This document shows positions 34,766 through 47,325 of a stretch of 64,000 nucleotides of DNA, piece by piece. How positions within the stretch are numbered: the stretch's first letter is position 1; each line of letters opens with the position of its first letter. The notes under the pieces are model-generated. The model searched no databases. It worked only from the letters and a program-made list of their open reading frames with translations, and was not told the DNA's origin. Where the stretch lies: positions 59,873,501 through 59,937,500 of the forward strand of contig CM074863.1 in NCBI GenBank assembly GCA_037501455.1, written 5' to 3'. The position numbers and the translations under genes were made by a program. Origin of the DNA: Lantana camara. Lineage: Eukaryota > Streptophyta > Magnoliopsida > Lamiales > Verbenaceae.

Positions 34766-34782
34766 CAGTCTCTAGAAGACTG
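34766..34782 (-). promoter_or_regulatory. Conserved LTR hairpin, family B
   Basis: CAGTCT and AGACTG form a 6-bp stem with a 5-base loop. It lies about 30 bases upstream of the predicted acceptor CTTGCAG on the minus strand. A second copy is in the duplicated block near 39115-39131. Confidence 0.6.
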
Positions 34783-35604
34783 AGTGAGCAGGAGTAATAC
34801 GTAAATATAGAAACATGCGCATGCAAGTCATAAATCCCGAGCAAGGTTTTATTTAAAGGTAGTTCCCACGAAGGGCAAGAAAATAACTAAGCAGTGCTCG
34901 GACTTTACAACTAATTCATATTAAATTCATTAATTTCATAAATCATACATAATCAATAAGGCTCGGCGAGTGAGCGTGCACAATCTCCAACCAAACTCCG
35001 ACCGTGTACGACAAATATCCTTATTATATTAAATACGTGATCACACAATACATTATAATACATGCAAACCATAAAACATAACATAAGACATAGTCGTTTG
35101 GGCAATCCGTGTCCCGACCTTCCCGCACGGTGCATAACAATCATACCTAAACATAATTATAAAATAAGTTCCAACCTTCTTCCTCCGGGTGGTGGACGAG
35201 TTTGCAAGGCCCGACCACCTAAACATATCAATGTGGCAATTGAGGTTCATGAGTCCTCAAAGCCCGGTTAGCGTTTCCTCGTCAAAAACTCCTTAACGAG
35301 GTCCGTTTCGCCGTAATCAATGTGGGACTAATGTATGGGATCACCGTCGGCCCGATGCCTCCCCGGATAGCCACATACACTAGGTCCCTGGGCCCGTGTT
35401 CAATACATGTTCTCGCCATCATATTCAATTCATGAGAAACACAATACGTTTGTAACATAATTAATAAATTTCATAACCCTTGAGAAAATATTTACTCGAT
35501 GACTCCATTTGAAAACAATATATAGGTATATCTAGGTTTTTGGCCAAAACTTGTCATATAAGGTTGTAGGGTTCACTACATAACTAGAATGAAAACACCC
35601 TCAC

Positions 35605-35680
35605 CTGGAATACCATGAGACATAAAGCATGAGTAATACGGGTGCCTATTCAATTCGGAAGTCTCCGCCCTGGAAACGAA
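35605..35680 (-). other. Predicted LTR mini-exon, family B
   Basis: 76 nt between acceptor TTCTTGTACAG and donor TTCCAG|GTGAGGG on the minus strand. It follows the TTGAGTC element and the GCCGTGCGTC box, as in families A, S, C and the LARD. Confidence 0.45.
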
Positions 35681-36510
35681 CTGTACAAGAAAAGGAACAA
35701 TGTGTACTCGTGAGAATTGACTCAATATGAAACCACATGGACGCACGGCATGTGATGTACATGATATGAGATGCATAAAGAGCATAACTCATGTTATGAT
35801 GTCATATAACCAAGTATTTCATTCAAAACGTTCAATACATGAAGGGTTCATATTCATTCATTCCATATCTTTCATGAATCATATCAAATCGAGCCAAAAT
35901 CTTCAAACTATCATCATATTACACATTTTAACATTTTTACAATGCATACAATAATTATAGAGGCAAGAGGATACAAGAAAGCTTCAAACGTGTCATTTAA
36001 ACGTTCATGTATTCAAGTCACATTTACACTTATCAAAGAAAGCCTAAAATTAGAATAAATAATCAAACATATCATATATTATCAACTAATCATGCATACA
36101 AGTCATAAAATTCATATACGGGAGCCAAGGGAGTGAAAGGAACGCAAGAAGGGCAGTTTAGGCAAAGTTCGGTACAAATTAACAATAATCGAAATTGCAC
36201 AAGCTGTAGGAAAAAGGAAATATCTTCAGTTTTAGGAGTTGAAATTGAGTTTTGTTTGTTGGATACGAAACTAGACACATAGACCTTTCAAATTATATAT
36301 GGCCCGAAACATGGTTCAAAGCGATGAGGAAATGGCGAGGGTCCGAAGTTGGGTGAGTGCAGTGTTTCGGTGAAGCAGCGACACAATTTTCAAATGATCA
36401 TAACTCAGAAATGAGAAAAGATATTAAGGTGATTCCAATTGGATGTGTTAGTAGACTTCAAGAGGTTTCCAACGGCTCAAAAATCAGGTCATTCGGAGTT
36501 TGTATGAGGG

Positions 36511-36633
36511 AGTACCCGGCCGGGGAAAATACAAGGCAAAATCTACCCGGCCGGGGAAAACTTGTGCCGAAGTCTTCTGGACAAGAGTACCCGCCCGGGT
36601 ACTTTTTAGGCACAAAAAGTACCCTCCCGGGTA
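36511..36633. repeat. Palindrome cluster in family B LTR
   Basis: Four GC-rich inverted repeats: TACCCGGCCGGGG at 36513 and 36544, AGTACCCGCCCGGGTACT at 36587-36604, and AGTACCCTCCCGGGTA at 36618-36633. They are 30-45 bases apart, inside predicted intron 1. Confidence 0.8.
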
Positions 36634-37562
36634 GTCTTCCAGGGCTGGAAAAAGGCTAAAAAACAGGGGTTGCTTGAAGGGGAGAGACAAGGAAGCAAAA
36701 ACCACTTCAAAGCTCAACTAAAAGCAATCAAATTCAAGGTATAAACTCACACATACATGCTCTATCATAATAGCCTAGCAAAATGGCATGAAATGCACAA
36801 GAACCCAATCCACCATTTTCACATCTTGAAGGTCCAACAATGGTGATGCACTCATGTTTTAACAAATAATTCAAAATTTAACAAATATACATCAATTTAG
36901 CTGCAAGACACAACATATATCAAGTTAGGATGTAAGAATCACTTATTTATAAAAACCCACATGAAATATATATACACACACATATACCTTGAAGGAAAAG
37001 AGATGAAGGGGTTGAAGAAGAAAATGACTTGAGCTTGATTCTTGGACCAAAACATGAAGAAATCATCTTGTCTCCTTGTCTACTAGCTTGGATCGATCAA
37101 AAGAAAAAGGAGAAAGAAGATGGGAACCCTTGTTTTGCTAGGAGAAGAAGAAAGAAGAAGAATGAGGTTGTGGGGAGGTGTAAATCGTGTAATTAAGGGG
37201 AAGAATGAGGGAAAATTACATTTTGGTACTCTAACAGTTTAAGTGATTCAAATAGGGCCCCAAGGTTTGGTAGGATAGCAATTGGGGTCAAATTCAAAGT
37301 GCGATTGAATCCAAGGATTTCATATAAGTTCAAATACTTACATATTCAACATAAAACATTAATTGTAAGTAACCATATTAAAAAAAAAAAAGATTAAAGA
37401 ACATAATCATTTAAATCATATCGGTCACATAATATCAATTAGTTCACGAAATTATTAATTAAACACTCACTTAACAATTAAAGCATAATTAAATCACATA
37501 ACACTCGGTCTAAACCCACTCGTGACGTCACACCTGTACGGCCGAAAAGTCGGGGCGTTACA

Positions 37563-38176
37563 ATATCAATGCTCAACAAGGGCATATTTACAAGCAACCA
37601 TCATGCAATTCCATATCCAAAGATACAAGATCAATTTAGTAATAATTCATTCAATACATATTTTCGTATATGATTGGAATACATCTCGATCAACAAACCA
37701 ACAATAAACAATTTATTTGCACTTAAAAACAATTAATCCACATAATTCCAATTACGCAAAATAATTCGTAATAAATAAACTGAGTGTCTGATTAACGAAC
37801 GGAAAGCGGCGTTGGACTCACCGCGAGGCCGATAAGCTGTCCGAAATTCGCCGGAGCGCCGCCACCGGAGCCGCCGGAAAGTCGTCGGGCCGCCACGGGG
37901 CCTTCGCCGAAAGTCGCCGAAAAAATCCCGAAAAATTACCCAAGATTGTAGTCTTTGTGCTCGTTCCAAATCCTTGATCAATTTCTAAAAATTCCAAGCC
38001 AATCGTTCTAGATCTTAAATCCAAGAATACGAAAACCCCAAAACTTCAAAATCAAATTACTTCCAATCCGGTGAACGAAAACGAAATCCGTAAAAGGCAT
38101 CGACTTACCCATGACGTGCTCTTCGACACCCCCAAGTTGGTCGCCGGAGAAATTGGCCGGAAAGTCAAGAACTCGG
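37563..38176 (-). repeat. 5' LTR of LARD L3, earlier part with deletion
   Basis: The LTR continues after the solo LTR. An internal deletion of about 1 kb at about 37635 joins the GATCAATTTAG segment to sequence normally found much closer to exon 1 (TTCATTCAATACA). The GC-rich exon-1 region follows and stops at about 38176, where other LARD LTR sequence begins. Confidence 0.75.
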
Positions 38177-38653
38177 CACGCGATGGAATTTAAGCCATTA
38201 GACACCCATCCACACAAATCACACGCGATGGAATTTAAGCCCGTAAGCACCCATCCACGCAAAACCCACGCGATGGAATTTAAGCCCGTACGCACCCATC
38301 CACGCAGAACACACGCTCAATATCATAAACATATCATATCCAACACATACGTACTTATAGTAAGGTATACTTGCATGCAAGGATAGAATTCAGCATATAA
38401 AGGATGGGTCGCATAACTATACAAAATCCTAAACCTCACCTCGTGAAAGTAGAGTCTGAGAGTGTGAAGGACAAACACTCCTAAACCTCGGGCATACCAC
38501 CGCCACCAAACTCTGAAACAGAACATACAGAAGCCCGGACTTAGACTCTATATGAACCAAACAAGACACACGGCGTTGCTCAACATGGTCGTGGTTAAGC
38601 ATAAGTGTTCATGTTGTGCTTTGATAGGGTGTCGTGGTCATTCAAGGCATATC
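38177..38653 (-). repeat. Duplicated LARD LTR block
   Basis: This block repeats sequence equivalent to 33846-34283: three 45-bp minisatellite units (38177-38311), the mini-exon equivalent and the segment leading to the family B junction GGCATATC|TGTAGCACC at 38653/38654. The same junction is at 34283/34284. Confidence 0.8.
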
Positions 38654-39480
38654 TGTAGCACCAACATCCCCTACACTACAAGTCTAGTCCACACGTGAAA
38701 TGGTTAATCCAAGCATGAACTGGACTCATAGCGAACGGGAGACAAAATAAAAGTACCTAGCTAGGTGGAAACTAACCCTGTACCAATTAAATCAAAATAA
38801 CCAAGAGTGCAATGCGGAAGCAATAATGTGTAATCCATACAATTCAACAATGGCAACAAGTCAGATAATTCCAATATATAATTTAAATCCATCCTGCAAC
38901 CTAACAACGGGTTCAACTAAACATGCAATCTGTCCCGAATCAATATCCAACAATTATCATAATTGGCACACCGGCCGAATACATACATAAAGGAAAAACA
39001 TAACAATATGAAATGCGAGTCGAGTGTACAAGTGTGACTCGAACAAAATTGCAATGACTCCACTCCCGCCTAGCCAAAACCTGCAAGAACTGAGAAATGG
39101 GAAAGAGGGGTCAGTCTCTAGAAGACTGAGTGAGCAGGAGTAATACATAAATATAGAAACATGCACATGCAAGTCATAAATCCCGAGCAAGGTTTTATTT
39201 AAACGTAGTTCCCACGAAGGGCAAGAAAATAACTAAGCAGTGCTCGGACTTTACAACTAATTCATATTAAATTCATTAAGTTCATAAATCATACATAATC
39301 AATAAGGCTCGGCGAGTGAGCGTGCACAATCTCCAACCAAACTCCGACCGTGTACGACAAATATCCTTATTATATTAAATACGCGATCACACAATACATT
39401 ATAATACATGCAAACCATAAAACATAACATTAGACATAGTCGTTTGGGCAATCCGTGTCACGGCCTTCCCGCACGGTGCA
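38654..39480 (-). repeat. Duplicated family B LTR fragment
   Basis: It corresponds to the 3' 840 bases of the family B LTR at 34284 onward, with small differences (a 16-base gap near its start). It ends within the segment GCACGGTGCA at 39480, where LARD internal sequence starts. Because the LARD/B junction is included, the block was copied after the B insertion. Confidence 0.85.
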
Positions 39481-40157
39481 GATTCTCCTCCATTGTCTCA
39501 TTTCCTCAACAAGGTGACTACTTCCAAATAAACGAATCATCAAGGCGAAAGCTCATCAAACTCCTTCAAAATGGTTCTACTTGATCAGACTCTCCTCCAT
39601 TGACTCATTTCCTCAACAAGGTGACTACTTTCATATGAACGAATCCTCAAGGTTAAAATTCGTCAAACTTCATCTTTCAATTGACTTTAAGGTAGTAAGT
39701 CAATATAGCAAATCTTATTCCTTCAACTCTGAACCTTTTCATGGACATTGATCTTGGTAAAGAATCCTTTCATCTTCGAATTATGGTATGTTTTCGTTGT
39801 AGTGCCAATAGGTAGTGTTGACGGAGGGAAATCTAAGTGTTGGCTCATAGGGTACCCTGAAATTCAAACACTAAATTCGATGCATGCGGGTTAAAGATGC
39901 AAATGAAATGTAACACGTATATCACGTAAATGCAATAATTAGTTGCAATTTATAAAGCACATAAAATAAGATGTTGCATAATCAAAGTCATAATGTGCAC
40001 ACAATCATATAATCACGAAATAATTCATGCCGAAGGATCAAAATATCAAGTCAAACAAATGCAATGCGCAGTTATTCCTATGTCGTACGACCTAGACAGA
40101 CTCAACACGACTCAAGAGCTCGGTTTTGCAACCTGGAGCTCTGATACCACTTAAGGA
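39481..40157 (-). repeat. LARD internal fragment with PBS (L2')
   Basis: The 5' part of a LARD internal region on the minus strand, with PBS at 40132-40149. It is attached to the LTR at 40158-47325, which on its other side is attached to the 3' internal end of L2, so one LTR serves two internal regions. It is truncated at 39481. Confidence 0.85.
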
Positions 40158-40261
40158 TGTAACACCCCAAACGAAGGATGCCACATCCCCAGCACTAAGA
40201 CCCAGACCCGGTAACGAAATGGAAAGTCCATACCCGAATCCGAATCAAAGCGAACGGGAGA
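40158..40261 (-). repeat. LARD L2 LTR, terminal part
   Basis: The last 104 bases of the LARD LTR (TGTAACACCCCAAACG on the plus strand). The LTR is interrupted by the family S solo LTR and continues at 43307. Confidence 0.9.
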
Positions 40262-41440
40262 TGTAACGCCCCGTGTTTTCACACGTGCAGGTAAGAGTTA
40301 CGTGCGCATTTACATTTAATTATATGATTTCATATCTTGTTTTACTAATTGAATTCGTTCCTAATTTGATTTAATTGTTAAATTTTATATATGAATTCCT
40401 ATTTGAGCTATGAATATATGAACGAATTTGTGAGAATGTGAATTTTGGGAATTTGGTGTTAATTGAATGAAATTATATGTTCCGTGTAATTCGCGGACTT
40501 GATTGTAACTTATTTGAATGTTTTGGACTCAATTGGAAATTGAGTTTGGGCTTAATTGCCACTTTTTGAAAGTTTAGGGACCTATTTGTATATAGGCAAC
40601 CCTGAACGGTTTTCGCGATATCTTGAGCTCCGGACCTCGAAATCGAGATCCGTAACCGGCGTTGAACTTGTTTCGACGATACCTATCCATTAAACTTGAC
40701 CTTGTATCGTTTCGATACCGTTTGAACCTTGGACAACAAATCTTTCCACAACCTCGACCTTATAACTTGTTTTAACCGTTTCCTAAACGAACCGGACTAG
40801 AACCGACCCGTATCCTACCCATTTAGCACTAAATATCAGCATTTTTCCTTCTCCTTGCTCCCACATTTGATCGATCATCATCATCTCAAGAAGCAAAGGA
40901 AGAGAGCTCCAAGAAACCCTTGTTTGATCATCCAAACCCTAAGCTCAAGATTAACCAATCTTCCATCTTCTTCCAAGGTATGATATGGATTGTTTTTCCC
41001 TCATTCTCTTCTATCTTTTCTTCCATGAATAGCTTGGCATGAGTGAAGGATTCTTGGGTTGTGAATATGAGCTTGAATTGGGGTTTGATCTTGAACTTGG
41101 GATTTTAATGGTTTTAAGTGATAGTTGATGCATGGAATGTGTTGCTTGTAACTTCCTCATCATTTCTATATCTTTAAATCTCATGTTGGATATGTATTAC
41201 ATGATGTGCCATTGTTGAAGCTTGAAGCTTCCATGGATGAGAACTTGGTTTTGAGTGATCTTTTGCCAACTTTAAGGGTGAATTCTTGCTTCTATGAATG
41301 GATTGCATGATATATGTGAATTATATGACTTGAATACATGTCTAAGTGGTACAAAAGAGCTTCCTTGTTGCTGCCCTGTTTTGCAAGCTTTTCCCTCGAG
41401 AAACAGAGCTTTTGCTCTGTTTTTCTTGGCAAAACGATGA

Positions 41441-41657
41441 GCTGACACGGCCGTGTCAGCTTTGAACTGAAAATGGACACGGCCGTGTTGGGCCCTCGAC
41501 TTTGATTTTTTCTGAATTTAAATCTCGGACACGGCCGTGTCCAAACGCTTTGAAAACTCAACACGGCTGTGTCAAGCCCTCGACTTTGAATTTTTCTGAT
41601 TTTAAACCTCGGACACGGCAATGTCCGTTTCCTTTGAAAACTCAACAAGGCCGTGTC
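41441..41657. repeat. Palindrome cluster in family S LTR
   Basis: Six copies of a GACACGGCCGTGTC motif: a perfect 20-base GCTGACACGGCCGTGTCAGC at 41441-41460, others near 41475, 41527-41542, 41563, 41611-41626 and 41645. The array has a longer period too: the CCCTCGACTTTGA and CTTTGAAAACTCAACA segments between palindromes repeat twice. Confidence 0.85.
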
Positions 41658-42009
41658 ATTTGTAATGGCAGCTTTAGAGGAACTCTTTTATTGCTTGTTT
41701 TGCGTTTATTGCTAGTATTTGTGAATTGTATGTAACGTGAATGTATTAAAGTTATGATTTATGATTGATATTTGATATTGATGACCATATGAATGAAAGT
41801 ATGAAAGTATGAATGATATGAACGGGAATGAATACGGTTTTACCGTATAATGAACGAAACTTGGTGAATTATGTGTTTAATTGAATTCTATGATATTCAT
41901 GACCATAATTGAACATATTATTGCATTTTAAGCATTCCATAGCATGATATTGCATAGCCGAGCGTCTAATGTGGTCATAATTGAGTCTCACACTACCTTT
42001 GTCACACAG

Positions 42010-42074
42010 ATCTTGATCCAGTGGGTGAAGAGGTCGGGCAGTGAGAGCTGTGTCGGGTTCTTTTTGTCTATCAG
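42010..42074 (+). other. Predicted LTR mini-exon, family S
   Basis: 65 nt between acceptor TTTGTCACACAG (ends 42009) and donor TATCAG|GTGGGT. The GCCGAGCGTCT box and TTGAGTCTCA lie just upstream. Confidence 0.45.
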
Positions 42075-42828
42075 GTGGGTTTTTCTTCTATTAGATAACA
42101 ATATGACCCGAACACCTAATGTGCAAGATTTTGGCTAAAACCCTATATAGGTATTTATACCAAGTTTTAATGAGCAAATGTTTTAAACGAAAGCCTTTTT
42201 CTTGAATATCCTACCAAATGTTTTGGCGAGTAATGATTGAGTGATCACAATGAATGGGGGCCCGGGACTTAGTGTATTGGTGAACCGGGGAAGCATGGGC
42301 TGACGGGAATCCACATATACTAGTTCCAACAATTTCGGCAACCTGGATTTCACTAGGAGATTAGTGATTGAAAGGGGACCCGCGCTTTTGGGGATTCATG
42401 TACCCCTCTAGCATTAATGAATGAGGGCTCGGGCCTTGCAAACCCGTTCCCTACCCGGAGGAAAAAGGAGTATATGAATGAACGAATGAATGTTCTAATG
42501 AATGTGCACGAAAGAAAGAATGCATGAACGAATGAATGAATGAATGAATGTTCTAATGAATGTGCACGAAAGAAAGAATGCATGAACGAATGAATGAATG
42601 AATGAATGATTAATGAATTACACGAGGTGATGGTTGGAGATAATGCACGCCCTCTCGCCGGGCCACAAATGACCTAATGAACGAAATGAATTGTTATAAT
42701 CCTATTCGTTGTATTTATTTTCCCACTTGGGGAAAAAGGATTCAAAACCTCGAATAAGGATTATAATTTGCATGTACGTGTTTAAATTCCACAATATTAT
42801 GATATTATGCTTATCTTTTTATACCCAC

Positions 42829-42845
42829 CAGTCTGTCTAAGACTG
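42829..42845 (+). promoter_or_regulatory. Conserved LTR hairpin, family S
   Basis: CAGTCT and AGACTG form a 6-bp stem with loop GTCTA. The predicted acceptor ends at 42875, 30 bases on. Confidence 0.6.
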
Positions 42846-43306
42846 AACCCGGAGTTGTTTCAGTTGTTTTTGCAGGAAGGGGGATGCTAGGCGGGATACC
42901 AGTCAGGGAGAGTCTTGCATCGTGTCTAGCCTTTCCTTTACACGCATATGATTACATTTTGTTCATTTTGGGATTTTGTATATGTATGGAGCGTACATGG
43001 ATGTGGTACCTATATGTATCTTACATGAAATATTGGTACATAGAGCGTATAACTCAATATATGAATTACATGTTGGTACCTAGAGCATTTAGCTCAATAT
43101 ATAATATATGAATGATTGCTTCCGCTTTCTATTGCTCTGTTGTTACTTTGATTGTTGTTGGGGTTTAAGTTATAGGCTAGTCCCACCTGGCTTAGCGAGT
43201 GTGTATGTCTCCGTTCGCTATGATTCGACACGTGTATGGAAATCCATTTCCTATACGGGTCGGGTCATGGTGCGGGGGATGTGATGTCTCGCGCTCGGGC
43301 GTTACA

Positions 43307-46300
43307 GGAGATCAACTCACACACTAGGCTAGGCGGATCTAACCCGACAGACTCAGAGCACGGAAGCAATTTAAACAAATATCAACAGATAGCGGGAGCA
43401 ATTAAATCAACGTACAAAATAAGTGACGGGTTCAACTAGCATAGATACCTAGTCCCGAATATCAACATACATAACAGGTGACGGGTTCAACTAGCATAGA
43501 TACCTTGTCCCGAATCTCAAATCATCGCAACGTAATAAACAAACATAAGTATCAGCAGAATAGCTAATTACATCCAAATGCTAGCATACTAACCCCACAC
43601 GGGTTTAAGTCTAAGTAGAGCATAAAACATAATCTCCAAAAACGAAATAAGAATACATAACATAAATAGTGTATGTGATAAATGCATCTTAACACCAACT
43701 AAACTGACAAGTGTGACTCAGAAGACTCACTTCCGCCTAGCTCAAGCCAAAAGGAAAGCTGCAAACTAAAAGATAAAATGAGGGGGTCAGTCAACTGACT
43801 GAGTGAGGGGGCTAACTAACGCACACCCACTATATATATATAAAGCACAACACATATCAGAAGAGTGGACTCATGAACCGGAGATAGGTGTTGCATAACA
43901 AAGATATTTCCAAAAGTACCCAAAAAGATAGATATATAAGTTTTTGAAAACATTTCAGAAACTCTATCTCGATTCATGATTCCCAGACAGAACAGATCAC
44001 ATGCTCGGCAAGTACGAGCTTCCAACCTTTACTCCTCAGAACATAAATCAAAATCAATCCACCCTCTACACCAATGATGGAGGAGATGTACAGTCCCCAA
44101 ACCATCCAGAACATACCAAAACCTCAAGGGGTAGCTATCCCATAAGAGTCTTCCCCGGCCTTAGCCGAAGGCTCAAGATATCACGCCTCCCCTATCTCCC
44201 TGAGTCGCGCAATGATATCTCAAATGGAACATATGCACATGGTTGAAACCCCGACGGCCCTAACCGTCCCGGGGGACCCATTACCCGTAGCTCCTTGGAT
44301 CCACATCAGAACAGAACAGAACAGAACATACGCCTGTCTTTCATCGTAATCTCGCTACAGAATCATAACATAACTGAATTTTTCCAAAATAGCTTACATA
44401 TGCCTCAGAAAACTTAATTTATATATATATATATTCCCAAGCGAAGGAATTTAAGCCCTTAGACACCCATCCACGCAAATCACACGCGATGTAATTTAAG
44501 CTCGTAAGCACCCATCCACGCAAAACCCACGCGATGGAATTTAAGGCCGTAAGCACCCATCCACGCAGAACACACGCTCAATATCATAAACATATCATAT
44601 CCAACACATACGTACTTATAGTAAGGTATACTCGCATGCAAGGATAGAATTCAGCATATAAAGGCCATAGGTTGCATAACTATACAAAATCCTAAACCTC
44701 ACCTCGTGATAGTAGAGTCTGAGAGTGTGAAGGACAAACACTCCTAAACCTCGGGCACACAACCGCCACCAAACTCTGAAACACAACATACAGAAGCCCG
44801 GACTTAGACTCTATATGAACCAAACAAGACGCACGGCGTTGCTCAACAAGGTCGTGGTTATGCATAAGTGTTAATGTTGTGCTTTGATAGGGTGTCGTGG
44901 TCATTCAAGGCATACCAATGCTCAACAAGGTCATATTTACAAGCAACCATCATGCAATTCCATATCCAAAGATGCAAGATCAATTTAGGAAGTCAATGTG
45001 TTCACAAAATGCTTATTAAATCATCCAATGTCACAGGGTTCAATTATAATATTACAATTAAGCATCAAGTTCACGTCGAGTTATAAAGTGCATAAGTAAG
45101 AGCAACTTGATCATACAAACATACAAGGTTGTTGTACGTAGATGGCATGCCTGATACAAATAAAGAGCGCATTTGATTCACTTAAGATCATACTTTACAA
45201 CTTCACAACATGTTTGGTATACAAGCTCAAGTCACATTCATAGTTTCATAAATATTACACTTACATCCCCTAAGTCATTTATAAAAGTTTAGAATTATTA
45301 CACATACATCTCCTAAGCATAATTGTTCATTTAAAGTGTTTATACAATTATTCAACTAGGAATTAATTACTTACAAGCATAACAATTATCAATTTATCTT
45401 AATTCATAATATACTATTTTTGAGTAGTAAGAGTAAATCAAGATATTACAATTCTAACTCCTATCGTGCATCAAGTCTCAAGTTGTTCAAGCATCCTTCA
45501 TGTATCTCAATTTTATATTTGAAACACAATTTACAACAAACTTAACATTGAGAACGTCTCAAATTCATATAGAGAAATCACAACATGTTCGTTCTTCTAA
45601 AATATCATTCAAGTTCATTTAGTCACATAAAAGATTAGTTTCTAAATATTACACTAACACCCCTTCGTACTTAACAAATAGCGTAAATTCATCACATCGG
45701 AATTCAAATTGTAAATCAAAATATTCATGCATATCACAATTCATTCAATACAAATTTTCGTATATGATTGGAATATATCTCGATCAACAAACCAACAATA
45801 AACAATTTATTTGCACTTAAAACAATTAATCCACATAATTCCAATTACGGAAAATAATTCGTAATAAATAAATCGAGTGTCCGATTAATGAACGGAAAGC
45901 GGCGTTGGACTCACCGCATTGAGGCCGATAAGCTGTCCGAAATTCGCCGGAGCGCCACCACCGGAGCTGCCGGAAAGTCGCCGGGCCGCCACGGGGCCTT
46001 CGCCGAAATTCGCCGAAAAAATACCCAAGAATGTGGTCTTTGTGCTCGTTACAAATCCTTGATCAATTTCTAAAAATTCCAAGCCAATCGTTCTAGATTT
46101 TAAATCCAAGAATACGAAAACCCCAAAACTTCAAAATCAAATTACTTCCAATCTGGTGAACGTAAACGAAATCCGTAAAAGGCATCGACTTACCCATGAC
46201 GTGCTCTTTGACACCCCTAAGTTGGTCGCTGGAGAAATTGGCCGGAAAGTCAAGAATTCGGTCGCTACAGTAACAAGCCGTCGCCACCGTGACTTCAGAC

Positions 46301-47325
46301 GGCTCGTGCGCCGCCACCTCCGCTCCGATGGTTGTGCCACCAACCCAGAATTCATCCCCCATGAGAATAGCTTCAGATCGGTATCTCATCCACCCAAAAC
46401 CGCCACCGGAATTGCCGGAAATGGCCAGCGAAAGTCGCGCCCAATTTTACCACCAGCGGAGTGATATTCGGACCGCGCGTGTGGAGGCTGCCCCAATAAC
46501 TGCGCCACCACTTCCATGTTGTAGATCTCGTCGAGACGTTCGATTTGCATACCAATTTCGCTATATTCCGATGTCGGAGGAGGCCGTACGAGGCTGTGGA
46601 AGTTGCTGTCGCAATGCAGTCGCGATTTTCAGAACTTTGAGCAGTTACATCTGAAAATCGCTGATATATCCTCCACCGTTGGTCGTTTGGCCAAGATCTT
46701 TGTACCATCCTGATCCTCTCGTCGAGCTCTTTGAAATGGACTACTCATTCATCGAATTCCGTAGAGAAACGTCCAAGTTACGACTAGTGTGTGTTTTAGG
46801 TGTAGTATGTGTGCGGGAATGTGAGAGAGAGAAAACCAAGTGAGAGAAGATGAGATTGGGAGAAATGTGTCTTGTGCACAAGCTATATACAACCGGGTAT
46901 CCTTATCGTGTAGCAAAGAGTAATAGCGCGTACAAATAATCATAAATAAAATTGGTAATGTTACGACTAAACATTCAAGCTCCAAATTAATTTTATAAAT
47001 TAAAATGAAAGAGAGAGATTTACCAATTAGAGTTTAATTCAATTTAATTTTAGAAACCTTTCGTACAATTTAACGACACTTCATAAACACATGATTGACA
47101 ATTAATCTCAAGGAATTCAAGTAAACCGAAATTAAACAAGTTAAGTAACATGATGGATTTAAAATCAACTTGACAATTAATCTTAAAATAATCCAAATGA
47201 TCACATATTAAGTTGGATTTATATTAAATCACATGATTCAAGAACTCTTAAATTAAACACACACAAGTGTACAGACTTACTTGTTAATATCGTCAGGACG
47301 CCCTTCGAGAATACGGGTCGTCACA
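43307..47325 (-). repeat. LARD L2 LTR, main part
   Basis: It starts TGTGACGACCC at 47325 on the minus strand. With 40158-40261 the LTR is about 4118 bp, similar to L1 (4045). It is an older copy, with many differences from L1 in the GC-rich part (45890-46700). It retains hairpin 43788-43801, acceptor TAGTTTGCAG, mini-exon and minisatellite (44437-44575). It carries L2 internal sequence with a polypurine tract on one side and a PBS on the other. Confidence 0.88.
43788..43801 (-). promoter_or_regulatory. Conserved LTR hairpin, L2 LTR
   Basis: CAGTCAACTGACTG, the fully paired LARD version of the hairpin, upstream of acceptor TTTGCAG on the minus strand (near 43760). Confidence 0.6.

Larger units (their letters stand above)
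34284..37562 (-). repeat. Solo LTR, family B, inserted in LARD LTR
   Basis: The 3279-bp LTR reads TGTAACGCCCCGAC (37562) to GGGTGCTACA (34284) on the minus strand, with TSD ATATC on both sides (34279-34283, 37563-37567). Predicted architecture: exon 1 ends at 36988 (CTTCAAG|GTATATG), mini-exon 35605-35680, acceptor near 34735, then the box GCTAGGCGGGA. The first intron holds four ACCCGGCCGGGT-like palindromes. The box GCCGTGCGTCC is at 35739-35750. No coding sequence is present. Confidence 0.9.
40262..43306 (+). repeat. Solo LTR, family S, inserted in LARD LTR
   Basis: 3045 bp from TGTAACGCCCCGTG to CTCGGGCGTTACA with TSD GGAGA (40257-40261, 43307-43311). Predicted exon 1 ends at 40977 (TTCCAAG|GTATG); mini-exon 42010-42074; acceptor TTTTTGCAG at 42875; then GCTAGGCGGGA. 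The box GCCGAGCGTCT is at 41957-41967 and the CTCGCCGGGC block at 42632-42662. A 60-bp duplication of GAATG-rich sequence is at 42488-42607. The terminal TCATGGTGCGGGGG box is at 43265-43278. No coding sequence. Confidence 0.92.

Noticed and set aside
46289..46654. 121-codon and overlapping frames in the old LARD LTR
   Set aside because: They occur in the GC-rich exon-1 region on both strands and show no domain or conservation with L1.
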